Shown in pieces: positions 54,209 to 62,350 of a stretch of 64,000 bases of DNA. The stretch is from Chloroflexota bacterium. Lineage in GTDB: Bacteria > Chloroflexota > Anaerolineae > JAAYZQ01. The stretch spans positions 215,322 through 279,321 of the forward strand of contig JAGVRI010000003.1 of assembly GCA_018606645.1 (NCBI GenBank). The letters run 5' to 3'. Position numbers and translations under genes: made by a program. Every line of letters starts with the position of its first letter. Position 1 is the stretch's first letter. Below the pieces are notes generated by a model. The model was given only the letters and a program-made list of their open reading frames with translations. It made no database searches and had not been told where the DNA came from.

Positions 54209-56268
54209 GTCTGTTCCCTCCTGAGGGTCTGGGTGTAGGGCGTCAGCATCTCGACCTCGGAGCGGGACGCCTGGAAAAAGACGTGGTAGGGTTTGCTCTC
54301 GACGATCAGGATGCCCTCTCCCACCCCGGCGTTGAGGATCACCTCGGCGTGGTGGCCGGTCAGTCCCAGGTTCTCGACGATGGCCGGGGCAGCCGTCTCA
54401 TCCACGCGCATGACGACCTTCACCAGGGCGTTCTCGAGGATACGGCGTCCGGCCGGGGTGTCGAAGGTGCTCCAGTTCTGGTCCAGGCACTGGATGCCCA
54501 CCTTCCAGGCGCGCACCCGCTTGGCCAGCAACCCCGCTGCCTGGGCCAGGGCTGGGATCTCGGACAACACACCGAACTCGTCGACGACGATGTTGGTCGG
54601 CTGCTGTTCCCCCCGCCGTTGGCGGATCACCCGCTCGACGGAGGAAAGCAGGGCGAAGAGAAAAGTCGGCTGGAACTCACCTTCCAGGTCGGATAGGTCG
54701 AAGGTGACAATCGGGTAGCGGCGGTCCAGGTCGAGGCTGAGGGTGGTGTGGGCGTTGAAGACATGGGCCAACGAGCCGCTGACGAACCGCTCCAGGTCGG
54801 CCACCAGGTGCGGCGCATCCCCCTTCAGGATAAGAGCCAGATCTTCCAACCTCGGCATTTGCTCGGGACGAAAGTCGTCGGTGCGGACCTGACGATGGTG
54901 GTAGAGATCCAACAGCGCCCGGTCCACGACCGCCTTTTCGCCGATGGTCAGGTCCCGCCCCAGCAGCGACTGCAGCAGGACCACCACGTGCGACACCTGG
55001 GCGGCGGCGTGGTCGTGGACGACGTCGAGGATGTTGAGCGCGGTGCCCTCGCCCAGCCGCAGGAAGTTGTACCGCCCGCCGACCGCCTCGGTCACCCGGC
55101 GGAAGTTGCCTTGCGGGTCGAGAAAGACCGTCTGCACGCTGAACATCCGCTCACGGTAGGCCCGCAGGCCGGCCATGAAGGTCTTGCCCGAACCGGTGCG
55201 GCCCAGGACCACCTCGTTGTAGGCGGGCAGGCTGAACTTGTCCAGCCACAGCGGCGAACCGGTGGCGCGGTTGATGGCCACGAACGGCCCGGCGGTGCTC
55301 TTGGGCACCTCGTAGCCAAAGGGGGACAGCAGTGCGACACCGGGCGAAAGCAGGTTGCGCGCCTCGGGGGCGATGCTGTCCGGGGTGGGGTCGGCGGTGA
55401 AGAGCCGCAGCACCTCGAACTGGTGCAGCCAGGCGGGACGGAGGTAGACCTGGTTGCGAGCGGCGGTCGAGGTCGCCATCTCCACGTGGTGCTCCAGCTC
55501 CTCTCGGCTACGGCCCTCGACGGCCACGGCCAGCACCACCTGATGTAGCCCGTAGCGTTCGTGCTGCACGGCGTGCAGGGCGGCCTGGACGTCAAGGTAG
55601 GCCTGGTCCTTCTCCGGGTCGGGCGCCTCGTTGCCACCGCGGCCCAGCAGGTCGGCCCTGAGTTTGTTGTAGGCCAGCTGCAAGGTGCGCACCGCCCGGT
55701 TGGGGTGGATCGTCTTCACGTCGACGGCGATCGACAACGGGCAGGCCAACTGGAGGAAGCTGGTCACGGTACCGAAGCTGAGCTGCCCCCGCAGGTCGTA
55801 CGAGTAGAGGAAGGCCAGGTAGGGTAACCCTTGCCGCAGGGGCCGGATGTGCGCCGGCGTCTCCTGGTAGGTAGCAGCGATGAGGGCCGGCAGGTGCGCT
55901 GGCTGGACCGGCAGGTGTAACCCGGCAGCCAGGCTGTTGGCCACCGCCTGGGGCGTCTTTTTCTCCTCAGCAAAAAGGACCAGATAGTAGTCGGCGTCCT
56001 TGAGGTACGCTGACTGGATGATCTGCTCCAGGAAGCGGCGGTAGGCGGCGATCTGCTCCCGCGCCCGCGGGTCCTGGGCGGTGGCCATCATCGTCTTGAT
56101 CCGCTCCAGCGGCTCGTCGAGGGGGTAGGGCCGCGAGTGGGCCAGCAGGCGAAAGTTGGCGGAAAGCGTCGCGTAGAAGCGGGCCAGTTGGTTCATCCGC
56201 GCCCACAGCTCCCCCTCGGAGAATTTGGTCAGGTCAAACGAGCCAACGCGGAAGGTGAGTCCTTGCAT
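54205..56268 (-). CDS. VirB4-type conjugation ATPase
   Basis: The energising ATPase of the type IV secretion system, 687 aa. The P-loop is GRTGSGKT (356-363, Lys362) and Walker B is IVVDEFGVL (Asp563-Glu564). The N-terminal 330 residues form the VirB4 N-domain (VKTIHPNRAVRTLQLAY, HVEMATSTAARNQVYLRP). ATG 56268 follows AGGAGAAG and lies one base after the VirB3-like stop (TGACATG). The protein would sit at the inner face of the membrane with VirB3 and VirB6. Confidence 0.93.
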   Translation of the reverse strand: MQGLTFRVGSFDLTKFSEGELWARMNQLARFYATLSANFRLLAHSRPYPLDEPLERIKTMMATAQDPRAREQIAAYRRFLEQIIQSAYLKDADYYLVLFAEEKKTPQAVANSLAAGLHLPVQPAHLPALIAATYQETPAHIRPLRQGLPYLAFLYSYDLRGQLSFGTVTSFLQLACPLSIAVDVKTIHPNRAVRTLQLAYNKLRADLLGRGGNEAPDPEKDQAYLDVQAALHAVQHERYGLHQVVLAVAVEGRSREELEHHVEMATSTAARNQVYLRPAWLHQFEVLRLFTADPTPDSIAPEARNLLSPGVALLSPFGYEVPKSTAGPFVAINRATGSPLWLDKFSLPAYNEVVLGRTGSGKTFMAGLRAYRERMFSVQTVFLDPQGNFRRVTEAVGGRYNFLRLGEGTALNILDVVHDHAAAQVSHVVVLLQSLLGRDLTIGEKAVVDRALLDLYHHRQVRTDDFRPEQMPRLEDLALILKGDAPHLVADLERFVSGSLAHVFNAHTTLSLDLDRRYPIVTFDLSDLEGEFQPTFLFALLSSVERVIRQRRGEQQPTNIVVDEFGVLSEIPALAQAAGLLAKRVRAWKVGIQCLDQNWSTFDTPAGRRILENALVKVVMRVDETAAPAIVENLGLTGHHAEVILNAGVGEGILIVESKPYHVFFQASRSEVEMLTPYTQTLRREQT

Positions 56269-56269
56269 G

Positions 56270-56614
56270 TCATCTCTTCTCCTGGTAGAGAACCGGCCGA
56301 CCCTCGGCGTCGCGGATGGTCACTGCGACCTGGGGCAAGGCCGCCGGTCCCTCTTCGGGCTCGACTGTGTCGCCGGTCACTTTGCGCGTCAGGTAGGCGA
56401 CAAGCAGCGGCAGGAAGCGGTAGAGGGTCAGGCCCTGGACTTTGACGGTGGTCACGGCCAGGCCCAGGGCCACACAGATGACGATGGCTGACGTGCTGCC
56501 CCCCAGCGCCTCGGCCAGCAGGTAACCGGCAAAGGCGGCAACGGCGTGCTCGACGGTGACGAACCAGACCACCGTCGTTTTCTGCCGGATGAACTCGGAA
56601 GGAACTTGGTACAT
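56270..56614 (-). CDS. VirB3/PrgI-like membrane protein
   Basis: A 114-aa protein from ATG 56614, chosen because AAGGAG is 7 bases upstream; the frame is open to 56635. Residues MYQVPSEFIRQKTTVVWFVTVEHAVAAF then two close membrane helices (to AVTTVKV) match the PrgI/VirB3 plan, which normally sits directly before VirB4, as here. The C-terminal tail (VAVTIRDAEGRPVLY) is hydrophilic. It links the VirB4 ATPase to the membrane. Confidence 0.83.
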   Translation of the reverse strand: MYQVPSEFIRQKTTVVWFVTVEHAVAAFAGYLLAEALGGSTSAIVICVALGLAVTTVKVQGLTLYRFLPLLVAYLTRKVTGDTVEPEEGPAALPQVAVTIRDAEGRPVLYQEKR

Positions 56615-56630
56615 CGCTCGCTCCTTGTTG

Positions 56631-56687
56631 GCCATCAGCTATCAGCGGTCGGCAGGCACCCTGGGCTGATAGCTGATAGCTGATGGC
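56631..56687 (-). repeat. 16-bp perfect inverted repeat between pilin and VirB3 genes
   Basis: GCCATCAGCTATCAGC (56631-56646) and its exact complement (56672-56687) enclose a 25-base loop. The right side also shows tandem GCTGATAG/GCTGATGG units. Placed after the pilin stop and before the VirB3 start, it could protect or terminate the pilin mRNA. Confidence 0.75.
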
Positions 56688-56693
56688 TGATGG

Positions 56694-56915
56694 CTAGGTC
56701 CCCACAATGGCAGCGGCCAAGGTGGGCAGCAGGATGAGGATGATGCCGCCGATGACCATGGTGGCCACGGCGGTGCGGTTGTGGGCCGACCATTCGGGGG
56801 CGATGGGCCGCGCCAGCAGCCCCACAGCGATCACGGCCAGGCCCATCATGGCGATGCCCAGGCGGTGCTGCATGATCAGGTTGAGGATGGTGTCCAGGAT
56901 CGGAATACCGGTCAT
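56694..56915 (-). CDS. VirB2/TrbC-like pilin subunit
   Basis: A 73-aa protein from ATG 56915; GGAGGA lies 9 bases upstream, whereas an open extension to 57020 has no ribosome site. Two membrane helices (GIAMMGLAVIAVGLLARPI and TMVIGGIILILLPTLAAAIVG) joined by a short polar loop match VirB2/TrbC pilins and related small channel proteins. There is no long signal peptide, as in several Gram-positive-type systems. It precedes VirB3 and VirB4, the standard order. Confidence 0.75.
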   Translation of the reverse strand: MTGIPILDTILNLIMQHRLGIAMMGLAVIAVGLLARPIAPEWSAHNRTAVATMVIGGIILILLPTLAAAIVGT

Positions 56916-56965
56916 TCGTCTTTTTCCTCCTTCATTTCGCGTGATAGAGACAGAGAGTAGGGCCA

Positions 56966-57892
56966 TCAGTCTTTGTCGGTGGCGATCACCTCCTCTTCGC
57001 CGTCGACCGACCTGGCCCAAACGACCAGCCGCCGGTTGGGGCCTTCCTCATTGCCGCCGAGCAGGACCAGGGTCAGCCCGGCCCGCCGCTGGCGGAAGAC
57101 TTCGTTGGCAAAGACGTCCACCTGGCGGCGTTCGACCACCTGGTAGCGATGGATGCCGGCGACGTTGTTGCGCAAGGTGAGGGTGTCACTGAGGGTCAGC
57201 GTGGAGGCCAACAGGTCCAGGTTCTCCTCGGTGAAAGGCAGACCGAGGATGACGTTGACGGTGCTGCCTGCCAGCCAGGAGACCTGATCGGGTTCGGTCA
57301 GGTAAGCCCAATAACCGTCCCGCAGGCCGGTGGGCACGACGGGGAAGTACCGCCCGGCGACCTCCAGGGATATTGGCACGACTGCCCCTTCTTCCAGCTT
57401 GAACGGCTGGGGCTTGACCCTGACCTCCTCGGGCGGGAGCGGCGTCGGCGTCCAGGTGGGCAGGGGCGTTGTGGTGGCAGTCGGGCTCGCGGTGGGTGTG
57501 GACGTCGGGGTGGCGGTCAGGGTCTGCGTCGGGATCGAGATCCAGACGCGAGCTGTGGCTGTCTGTGTTGGCGTCGGAGTTGAGGTGGAGCTCCCGCCGT
57601 AGACCAGGAAAAGAGCCAGCAGGGCGACGAGGAATGCGCCAGCGATGGGCACGACCTTGCGCAGGCGTTGCTGGCGCAACGCCCCTTCATCCACCAGGAA
57701 CTCGGCGTCCACCGGCAGGTTGGGGTCGCTGGCGTAGATCAGGTCCTCGCCGCTGTCGTCCACGACAAAGCCCCGCTGGGCCTTCTCCAACAGCTCCTGG
57801 GCGATGGCCAGCTCCTCTTCGTCCGACCGGGCCGAGGCCACTGCCTGGCGATAATGCTGTTCGATCCGCTCTCGTTCTTCTTCGGTTTTCAT
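56966..57892 (-). CDS. Single-span protein with sortase-like C-terminal domain
   Basis: A 308-aa protein: cytoplasmic acidic N-terminus (about 1-80), one membrane helix (VVPIAGAFLVALLALFLVY), a 50-residue Thr/Pro linker and an external domain. The end of that domain, HRYQVVERRQVDVF ... RAGLTLVLLGG ... RLVVWAR, follows the strand order of class sortases, but the catalytic Cys (expected after LTLVT) and His are absent. It may be a structural channel component. The sortase resemblance is by pattern only and moderate. Confidence 0.65.
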   Translation of the reverse strand: MKTEEERERIEQHYRQAVASARSDEEELAIAQELLEKAQRGFVVDDSGEDLIYASDPNLPVDAEFLVDEGALRQQRLRKVVPIAGAFLVALLALFLVYGGSSTSTPTPTQTATARVWISIPTQTLTATPTSTPTASPTATTTPLPTWTPTPLPPEEVRVKPQPFKLEEGAVVPISLEVAGRYFPVVPTGLRDGYWAYLTEPDQVSWLAGSTVNVILGLPFTEENLDLLASTLTLSDTLTLRNNVAGIHRYQVVERRQVDVFANEVFRQRRAGLTLVLLGGNEEGPNRRLVVWARSVDGEEEVIATDKD

Positions 57893-57905
57893 GCTGAGGG
57901 ACCTC

Positions 57906-59135
57906 CTACGGGATGCGGGATGGCAACTCGATCGGCGGCACCAGGACGTCGAGGGTCAGGCCCTCGCCCCGAAAGGTGACGGCCTCGGCGTAGCCCAGGT
58001 GGGGGATGAGCAGGATGTAGCTGCCTGCTGGGACTTTGGGGAAGTGGGCCTGACCTTGCTCGTCCGTTGCGGCGGACCAGAGGTGGCTGGGGTCAGCCTG
58101 GGACATGAGGGTTGCCAGCGCGCCGAGCACGCCCTCCTGGGGGTCGTAGGCCTGGCTGCGGTTCTCGTCGACAAAGACCACGACGTGGACGGTTCCCTTC
58201 TCGGCTTTGGAACTCCCGCCACTGCCGGCTGCCCCCGTGGGCTTCGGAGTTGGCGTGGGGGTGGGTGGAGGTACGGTCACCTCCACTTCGACTGTCTCGT
58301 TGCCGCCCGGGGCATGGACCTTGAGCGCGTAGACGCTAGTCTCCAGAGGGCATACCTGGCGCTCGTCCTGACCAGTGACCCCCTCCTGGTTGCCGTTGGG
58401 ATGGACCAGGTAGACCTCGGCCGCCCGCTCCACTTGCCAGCGCAGCGTGACACAGTCGCCCGGCTTCTCCACTCGGTCGGGCGTGGCGGAAAAGCTGATG
58501 ATCGGCCTGGCCGGGGTGGCGGTCGGCGGTGGGGGTTGGGTAGACCTGGGCGTAGAGGTAGGCGGCGGCGTGTTCGTCGGAGCGGGGACCACGGCGGCGT
58601 AGAGCTCGTAGGTCTGGGTCGTGCTGTACACCCCTTGGGTAGTGGCGATGGTGATGAAGGCATCGGTGGTCTCTGCGGCCTGGAAGGTGAGGCGCGAGGC
58701 CAGCGGCTCGGTGCCGCCGTCGTCGTCTTCGTATATCACGCCTGCAATCTCAACCCTCAGGAAGGTGTCCACCAGGGGTGCCAGGCTCTGGGTATGGACG
58801 TCGTACCAGCGTCCGGCCTTGACCCGGAACCGGGCGGTGTCCACGTCGCCGTCCGGGTAGAAGGAGCGCTGCTGCACCTCTCCATTGGCGATCCACGGGG
58901 GGTCCCCGGTGCCGGGGTCATCGGGCTCGTAGGGGTCGGGGCCTGGGGCCTGCGCCTGGCTGGACAGGGCCAGCAGGCACGAGGCCAGCAAGCAGGAGGC
59001 AAGAATGAACAGGAGGACCAAGAGGACCAGACACCCCGCTGCCCCCAATGTCCTTCGCGCTTTGCCTTTTCTTCCCTCGCCCTTTGTCTCCCTACTGCTC
59101 ATCACTTCGGTCTTGGATCTTGTCTTTTGATTCAT
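57906..59135 (-). CDS. Secreted PPC-type protein with SdrD-like repeat domain
   Basis: A 409-aa exported protein. A basic start and a long hydrophobic segment (CLVLLVLLFILASCLLASCLLAL) lead to a pre-peptidase-like (PPC) domain (DPYEPDDPGTGDPPWIANGEVQQRSFYPDGDVDTARFRV). TP-rich linkers separate it from an Ig-like middle domain and a C-terminal VVVFVDENRSQAYDPQEG segment like the collagen-binding SdrD B fold. It overlaps the VirB6-like stop by 4 bases. Likely on the cell surface, perhaps in adhesion between mating cells. Confidence 0.78.
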   Translation of the reverse strand: MNQKTRSKTEVMSSRETKGEGRKGKARRTLGAAGCLVLLVLLFILASCLLASCLLALSSQAQAPGPDPYEPDDPGTGDPPWIANGEVQQRSFYPDGDVDTARFRVKAGRWYDVHTQSLAPLVDTFLRVEIAGVIYEDDDGGTEPLASRLTFQAAETTDAFITIATTQGVYSTTQTYELYAAVVPAPTNTPPPTSTPRSTQPPPPTATPARPIISFSATPDRVEKPGDCVTLRWQVERAAEVYLVHPNGNQEGVTGQDERQVCPLETSVYALKVHAPGGNETVEVEVTVPPPTPTPTPKPTGAAGSGGSSKAEKGTVHVVVFVDENRSQAYDPQEGVLGALATLMSQADPSHLWSAATDEQGQAHFPKVPAGSYILLIPHLGYAEAVTFRGEGLTLDVLVPPIELPSRIP

Positions 59136-61996
59136 GCCTCCTGATCCTTCGTCTGCGATTCCTCCGCTTCCCGGCGGGTGATGTCCAGCACAGCCTGGCC
59201 GTACCTCTCCAGCTTCTTGGGACCAACGCCCTTGATCGTCTCCAGTTCCTCCGCTGTCTGCGGCTGGGCGGCGGCGATGCGCTGCAGTGTGGCGTCGGGA
59301 AAGACGTAGAACGCCTTCTGCCCCTGTTGCTGCGCCGTCTTCAATCGCCAGGTGCGGAGCCGTTCAAAGAGGTCGGGGTCGTACTGCTCGGCGGGCAGTG
59401 AGGTCGGCCTGGCGGACGTCTGCGCAGATGGTGCGGACGGGACCGTTGTTGCAGACGTGGTCGACGGTGGCTCGGTGGGCAACGCAGGCGGCCTGGGGAT
59501 CTCCTTCACGGTTACATCAGTGAAGGCCCCCAGGCCGATGAGCCCCTCGACGACGCGGTCGGTGGTCTCCGGGTCGCCGCTGGTCCGGTCCCACTGGCGC
59601 ATGCGGGCCAGCCTTCCCTCCCGGAACTGTTGAGGGGTGAGCCGCGGGTTTCGTTCCAGGCTCTCCCCGACCGTCTCGACCAGTTGGCGGCCCAGATCGT
59701 TGGCCAGCCCGGCCTGCTGCATCTGATGCGCCACTTCCTTGACTCGCTCTGCCCGCTGACCAAAGGCGGCCTCCGCGCCGATGCCCAGTTCGCCTTGTAG
59801 AGCGGTGTCCAGGTCTCCCTCCTGGCCCGCCGTCTTGATGGCTCGGGCAAATCCTTGGCGGACCTGCCTCGCCGCGATAGTGCGTTGGGTCGTCACCCCC
59901 AGAGCCACCGCCTCGCCGATGCTCAGCCGCTCGTCGGGTGGGAGGTTGGCGGCTGCCTGTTCTGTCACGAGGACGGCTGCTGCCTCCGGCTGTTGCTGAA
60001 CGGCCTCCTCGACGAGTTGCGGATCGAGGCTGCCATCTGGCAGGGTGGGCGAGCGACCCTCCTGCTGCCACCGCACTGCCTGCCTGTGGCCGGCTGCGGC
60101 CAGGTCAAAGACAGCGTTCTCCACGTCGGGCGAGACAGGCTCCAGCTTGGCCGCTGCCTGCCGGATCTGAGCGGCGCTTGGCTGCGACCAGCCCGAAAGG
60201 TCGGTGGCCTGGTCTCCCAGGAGCAGACCCTGGAGAGGAGCGGCCGTGGCTGGCGCCCCGCTGTCCGGATCGGCTGGGGTGACGGTCGGCCGGCTCCCTG
60301 ACGCCGAGGGCGTCGCCGTGGAAGCCGCTGCGGGTGGGATCGGCACCAGGAGAGACGAAGGCTGGGCAGGTGCGGTCGGGGGCGATCCAGAGGGCCTGGC
60401 TGCCGATTCGACACCAGTATCTCTGCCTGTGAGTAGCTGTCTCGTTGCGGCCAGGCCCGCCCCGGTCACGAACCCCCAACCCGCCTCCTGGCCCAGCACC
60501 CTCGTCGCCGTGTTGCCCATCAACGCCAGGCTGCCGTAATCGGTGCCTTTGGCGGCAGCCAGTGCGCCGACGATGGCTCCGGCGCCGCCGGTCGTGGCGG
60601 CCATCGCTGCCTGGAGTGCCGCCCGGGCGGTGGTGGCTGGTGCGCTCAGAGTTGCTCCAGCGGTGCCCAGCAGGGTGGTCCCCTGGGGGCCGCCGTAGGG
60701 ATGGGGCGCTCCCATCAACGTCTGCGTCACCGCCCCGCCGCCGATCAGCGACGCCGCCAGCCGCGACTCGGGGCTGGCCAGGGTGGTCGTTCCACCTCCA
60801 GCCCCGCTCAGGCCAAAGGCGGCGCCGAGGCTGCTCACCGAACTGCCGATGAAGCTGACGCTGCTCAGGAGGCTGGTGAGCGCCTCCTTGGCCATCACCA
60901 GGCAGAGCAGCAGATCGACCAGCGCCACGGCGGCCATGGCCGCCAGGCTGCCGGTGGCCACGGAAAAGAGGCGGATGACCACCCCAGCCAGCGTCAGCAG
61001 TACGATGCTCTTCAGAAAGATATGGATGTAGTTGCGGATCACGCCGGCCGGAAAGCTCTCCAGCGGCAGGTAGAAGGCAAAGATGGCCGCCACCGGGAAG
61101 AGCACGAACATCATGCCCGCCGATAGACCCAGGGCGATCTGCAGCACGCCGTAGGCCAGGATCAGCAGGGCGATGACCAAGGCCAGGAGTTGCACGCCCA
61201 GCGCGTCCTGGGCATAGCCCAGCACATCCCACGGGTCGCCGACGGGATGATCCGGGTCACAGGCGGGTTCGCCGTACAGCGCGGCTGGGTGGTAGACACA
61301 GTGGTTGTATAGGTCGTGCACACTCTCGCTGCCGCCGTAGGGGATCTGGTCCGGGAGCGCCGTCAGGCTGGGGGCGAGAACCTCCGCCGGGCTGGTACCG
61401 GTGATGCACAGCAGCACTTCCACCACGCTGCCCGAGCAGCCGGGGACGGCGCCGGTCGATACGGCGCTGGACACCTCTTCGGAGAGGTCCACCCGCCAGG
61501 TCTCCAACTCGGTGTAGATGTCGGGCGCGTTGAGCAGGTAGGCCTGGATGACGATGCCCCAGATGGCCGCCCGCTGGAAGGAGACCAGCTTGAGGTCGGG
61601 CCAGAAGGGGCGGGCCAGCAAGCTGAGGCCGAAGAGCCCTAGGCTGACCATCAGGCTGCCGCGGACAAGAGAGTGCACCGAGCCGGTGATGACGGCATTG
61701 AGCGCCTCGGTGACCACCGTACCAAAGAGCGCCGAAAAGTCGTCGCCGAAGAGGCCGACCAGGCCGCAGACCTTGAGCACGCCCCACAGCAGCACCCCGC
61801 CGACGCGGGCCGTGTCCTGCAGGGTCTTGATCAGGGCGATTTCGAGCTGATTGAGCATCTCCTGCAGCCAGCCGGGCAGCGGGAGTTGTAGAGGAGCGGC
61901 GTGGGCCGCGCCGGGAGATACGACCGAGAGGGCCAGTGCGGCCAGCAGAGCGAATCCCACGAGCGCGGCCCACCTCGAGTTCTTACGATTCATCAT
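59132..61996 (-). CDS. VirB6/TrbL-like channel protein fused to a C-terminal HRDC domain
   Basis: A 954-aa polytopic protein. A signal peptide (to AAHA) is followed by about seven hydrophobic helices (to residue ~400), including GVLLWGVLKVCGLVGLFG and IALGLSAGMMFVLFPVAAIFAF, as in VirB6/TrbL. A long, Ala/Thr/Pro-rich, probably cytoplasmic region follows. The last 80 residues (872-943) form an HRDC domain: LFERLRTWRLKTA, AFYVFPDATLQRIAAAQPQT and IKGVGPKKLERYG. HRDC domains bind DNA in RecQ helicases and RNase D. ATG 61996 follows GGAGGAG. Confidence 0.88.
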   Translation of the reverse strand: MMNRKNSRWAALVGFALLAALALSVVSPGAAHAAPLQLPLPGWLQEMLNQLEIALIKTLQDTARVGGVLLWGVLKVCGLVGLFGDDFSALFGTVVTEALNAVITGSVHSLVRGSLMVSLGLFGLSLLARPFWPDLKLVSFQRAAIWGIVIQAYLLNAPDIYTELETWRVDLSEEVSSAVSTGAVPGCSGSVVEVLLCITGTSPAEVLAPSLTALPDQIPYGGSESVHDLYNHCVYHPAALYGEPACDPDHPVGDPWDVLGYAQDALGVQLLALVIALLILAYGVLQIALGLSAGMMFVLFPVAAIFAFYLPLESFPAGVIRNYIHIFLKSIVLLTLAGVVIRLFSVATGSLAAMAAVALVDLLLCLVMAKEALTSLLSSVSFIGSSVSSLGAAFGLSGAGGGTTTLASPESRLAASLIGGGAVTQTLMGAPHPYGGPQGTTLLGTAGATLSAPATTARAALQAAMAATTGGAGAIVGALAAAKGTDYGSLALMGNTATRVLGQEAGWGFVTGAGLAATRQLLTGRDTGVESAARPSGSPPTAPAQPSSLLVPIPPAAASTATPSASGSRPTVTPADPDSGAPATAAPLQGLLLGDQATDLSGWSQPSAAQIRQAAAKLEPVSPDVENAVFDLAAAGHRQAVRWQQEGRSPTLPDGSLDPQLVEEAVQQQPEAAAVLVTEQAAANLPPDERLSIGEAVALGVTTQRTIAARQVRQGFARAIKTAGQEGDLDTALQGELGIGAEAAFGQRAERVKEVAHQMQQAGLANDLGRQLVETVGESLERNPRLTPQQFREGRLARMRQWDRTSGDPETTDRVVEGLIGLGAFTDVTVKEIPRPPALPTEPPSTTSATTVPSAPSAQTSARPTSLPAEQYDPDLFERLRTWRLKTAQQQGQKAFYVFPDATLQRIAAAQPQTAEELETIKGVGPKKLERYGQAVLDITRREAEESQTKDQEA

Positions 61997-62192
61997 GCCT
62001 CTCCTCCCTGCCCGGTCCCGGCCGGTCGTACCGGTCGGCCAGCGTTTGCCGGATGATCTCGCTGCGAGACACCCTCGCTCCCTCTGCCTCCTCGACCAGG
62101 AGATGGTACAACCGAAGCGGGATGTGCGCGCCTACAAAGACGGTAAGCGTAGAGTCTTCCGCTGCGTTGATGGCTGGCTTGTCCACCATCAT
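61983..62192 (-). CDS. Ribbon-helix-helix regulator at the head of the conjugation operon
   Basis: A 69-aa protein from the ATG at 62192; the frame stays open further upstream to 62309, but that part reads through non-coding sequence. STLTVFVGAHIPLRLYHLLVEEAEGARVSRSEIIRQTLADRYDR is a CopG/Arc-like ribbon-helix-helix. Its end overlaps the VirB6-like start by 14 bases. As first gene of the operon it probably represses it or takes part in the relaxosome. Confidence 0.75.
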   Translation of the reverse strand: MMVDKPAINAAEDSTLTVFVGAHIPLRLYHLLVEEAEGARVSRSEIIRQTLADRYDRPGPGREERHDES

Positions 62193-62307
62193 GTCCGCTC
62201 GTTCGCTGCCCGATTGAACCACAACCGGGGGCGAAAAGCAATCCGGTAAAAAGGTAGGTTTTTCGCGAGGGAGAAAAAGGCTGCAACAGTCAAGATGCGA
62301 AGGTTTC

Positions 62308-62346
62308 AAAAAAGAAGAGCCTGATCCCGATGAAGGGATCAGGCTC
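62308..62346 (-). terminator. Rho-independent terminator after the RNase H-like gene
   Basis: A perfect 12-bp stem GAGCCTGATCCC with a 6-base loop is followed on the minus strand by TTCTTTTTTG. It lies 5 bases beyond the RNase H stop. It separates that gene from the conjugation operon, whose own promoter must lie in 62193-62307; no convincing promoter was found there. The tail is the same as at 10127-10135. Confidence 0.9.
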
Positions 62347-62350
62347 CTGG

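Noticed and set aside
57891..59144. Plus-strand ORF of 417 codons
   Set aside because: Mirrors the PPC-type protein on the other strand; no recognisable fold.
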